Part shown: positions 62,556-64,000 of the stretch, in pieces | How positions within the stretch are numbered: the stretch's first letter is position 1 | Layout: each line of letters starts with the position of its first letter | Source of the DNA: Saccharomyces uvarum | Lineage: Eukaryota; Ascomycota; Saccharomycetes; Saccharomycetales; Saccharomycetaceae | DNA: 64,000 nt | NCBI GenBank assembly: GCA_947243795.1 | Contig: OX365934.1 | Location: 62,001 to 126,000 of the forward strand | Direction of reading: 5' to 3' | The notes under the pieces: model-generated | What the model saw: only the letters and a program-made list of their open reading frames with translations | What the model was told of the DNA's origin: nothing | Database searches by the model: none | Made by a program: the position numbers and the translations under genes

Positions 62556-64000
62556 ATGCCTTTATTGCAGCCATCCACTTGCTTTTGCTACCCGCTGAAA
62601 CTACCTCCACCACCGCTACCCACCGATCCCAACGAGCTGGACGAATGCGCCAGGAGAAGACTGACGCTGGACTACAGGACGGGCTCAGCTGTAACGCTGA
62701 CGAGGTCCAATATCTTCGTGCATGGCGGTCTGACCATTCCGCTGAATCTGCCTGTTATAAACTCTATGCAATTACAGAAGGAGCTTATCCTGTTCTTTGC
62801 CAAGGAGAAAAACAATGGGAGTTCTTTTAAGAATCTAAACGAATGGATAAGTAAAGAGACCTTTTTCTTAGACCTGATGTCCAGGACCTGGTACAGAGTG
62901 AAAACGTCTTTTGACGAGAAGACAGAGGAACTACAGAAGGGGGGCGGCAACGCCGCTTCCAAGCCAGATTCAGGCATGCAGGACATCCCTGTGGGAATTA
63001 AGAGAACCGACTCCCTCGAATCTCCCCTCAAGGAAAGACTGTTGCATTCCCTATGCTACTTAGACGGCTGTTTGTATATATTCGGTGGTCTAACCGTGTC
63101 CCCGCAAAGCGGGTATGAGTTGATTGCCACTAATGAACTGTGGAGATTAGACTTGAACACCAAAAAATGGTCGCTGTTAAGCAAAGACCCTCAAATAACA
63201 AGAAGGTTCAACCATAACATGCATGTGAAAAACGAAAATAATGACGGTAGAGACACAAAGCTAATAATAGTGGGCGGGCTTAATAACATGGACCAACCGG
63301 TCAGGAAAATAGACATTTACAACATCTCACAGAATTGCTGGCAGTCCGAGACAATTCCCAGACAACCGATGGAAATCACCACTAATGTTAATGGGAAGCC
63401 TGTAGCGTTGGCCAAAGATCAAAATTTCTCCATCCTGGTGGAGAACAACGAAGCTAATGTCCCTGCATTGGCATTTTACATGCGAAGTGACCAAATAGAC
63501 GAAACCATGGGCAAGGATAACTCGAAAACGAAAAACCACTCACCCATAGTGGCATTGCCCCTATTGTCTGATTCGCAAGGCATTCGAATGCCTTCGAACC
63601 CCTCCCTACCGAAAAAGCTATTAAATGTTCCCTACGAGTTGTTGGCGCCAACAGGCGACTATTTCGGGTTCAATATTGTGATAGGTGGGTTCCATCCGAA
63701 CTACGAGTCTTCCAATTTCCACTGCTTCATATACGACATCAATTCAGGGAAGTGGTCGCGTGTGGCTGCTGCTTGTCCAGATTGTGATATCAACAGACAT
63801 CGGTTCTGGAGAGTGTTTGTATGGAAGTCACACCACCAGACTGTTCTGTTAGGTACCAAGACCGACGATTATTATTCTCCGAGTGTACAAAGATTCGACC
63901 ATCTTTCTACTTTTGGTCTACCCCTGATAAATATTTTCAACAAGACAATACAACTACCGCATCACAGAATATCAGCTTCGTCTTTGCCCATACCGATAGA
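62556..64000 (+). CDS. MDS3: Kelch-repeat regulator Mds3 (5' part of gene)
   Basis: Open from the ATG at 62556 to the right edge: 481 complete codons of a protein of about 1490 residues in S. cerevisiae. Start [20 protein letters not shown] matches the family. Mds3 and its paralogue Pmd1 are Kelch-type proteins of TOR-linked nutrient and pH signalling that negatively regulate early meiotic genes. Kelch units are visible: [20 protein letters not shown] near 165, [22 protein letters not shown] near 235, and [24 protein letters not shown] near 370. A Gly/Asp-rich stretch near 130-145 varies. The remaining two thirds lie outside the window. Confidence 0.94.
   Translation, partial: MPLLQPSTCFCYPLKLPPPPLPTDPNELDECARRRLTLDYRTGSAVTLTRSNIFVHGGLTIPLNLPVINSMQLQKELILFFAKEKNNGSSFKNLNEWISKETFFLDLMSRTWYRVKTSFDEKTEELQKGGGNAASKPDSGMQDIPVGIKRTDSLESPLKERLLHSLCYLDGCLYIFGGLTVSPQSGYELIATNELWRLDLNTKKWSLLSKDPQITRRFNHNMHVKNENNDGRDTKLIIVGGLNNMDQPVRKIDIYNISQNCWQSETIPRQPMEITTNVNGKPVALAKDQNFSILVENNEANVPALAFYMRSDQIDETMGKDNSKTKNHSPIVALPLLSDSQGIRMPSNPSLPKKLLNVPYELLAPTGDYFGFNIVIGGFHPNYESSNFHCFIYDINSGKWSRVAAACPDCDINRHRFWRVFVWKSHHQTVLLGTKTDDYYSPSVQRFDHLSTFGLPLINIFNKTIQLPHHRISASSLPIPI

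Overview
The window is a nuclear chromosome segment from a budding yeast of the genus Saccharomyces. Its gene order matches the left arm of S. cerevisiae chromosome VII from TAN1 (YGL232W) to MDS3 (YGL197W), with nearly every recognised gene in the expected order and orientation. The proteins I can recall from S. cerevisiae differ here at many positions (EMC4, EDC1, KIP3, VAM7, YPT32 tail, SIP2 N-terminus). I therefore read this as a non-cerevisiae member of the genus, such as the kudriavzevii, arboricola or uvarum/eubayanus lineages. I cannot fix the species from this sequence alone.

Layout. 1-11.5 kb: TAN1 (3' part), EMC4, a YGL230C-like membrane protein, SAP4, SHE10, VID30, OST5 (with an intron) and MTC3. 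11.4-14.5 kb: the only strongly accessory block, holding tRNA-Val, degraded Ty LTR pieces, about 2 kb of relic sequence, and an intact PAU (seripauperin) gene that I do not recall at this site in S. cerevisiae. 15-32.7 kb: VRG4, SDT1, COG1, EDC1, NIF3, BOL2/FRA2, MDM34, KIP3, CLG1, SKI8, VAM7, NCS6, YPT32. 32.7-37 kb: MIG2 behind a long promoter, then SIP2. 37-49 kb: SPT16, CHC1, POX1. 49-60.5 kb: three tRNAs (His, Lys-UUU with intron, Lys-CUU), solo LTR fossils, a small unassigned ORF, KEX1, ARO8, MCM6. 60.5-64 kb: EMP24, YIP4 and the 5' part of MDS3.

Functions. Several genes serve the secretory and endosomal system (EMC4, OST5, VRG4, COG1, YPT32, VAM7, CHC1, KEX1, EMP24, YIP4). Others serve glucose signalling (VID30 in the GID ligase, MIG2, SIP2), mRNA decay (EDC1, SKI8), tRNA modification (TAN1, NCS6), replication and chromatin (MCM6, SPT16), iron sensing (BOL2) and peroxisomal beta-oxidation (POX1). 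The genes are single transcription units, not operons.

The most informative non-coding signals are regulatory: two oleate response elements upstream of POX1, an enrichment of Rgt1-type CGGANNA sites upstream of MIG2, an ECB/Mcm1 box upstream of MCM6, a Tbf1-type AACCCTA cluster between SAP4 and SHE10, and long poly(U) tracts just downstream of the EDC1 and CLG1 stop codons. I found no evidence for a wholly new multigene system. The novelty lies in the PAU/relic insertion, the unusual tRNA copies, start-codon differences, and expanded repeats in KEX1 and MIG2.
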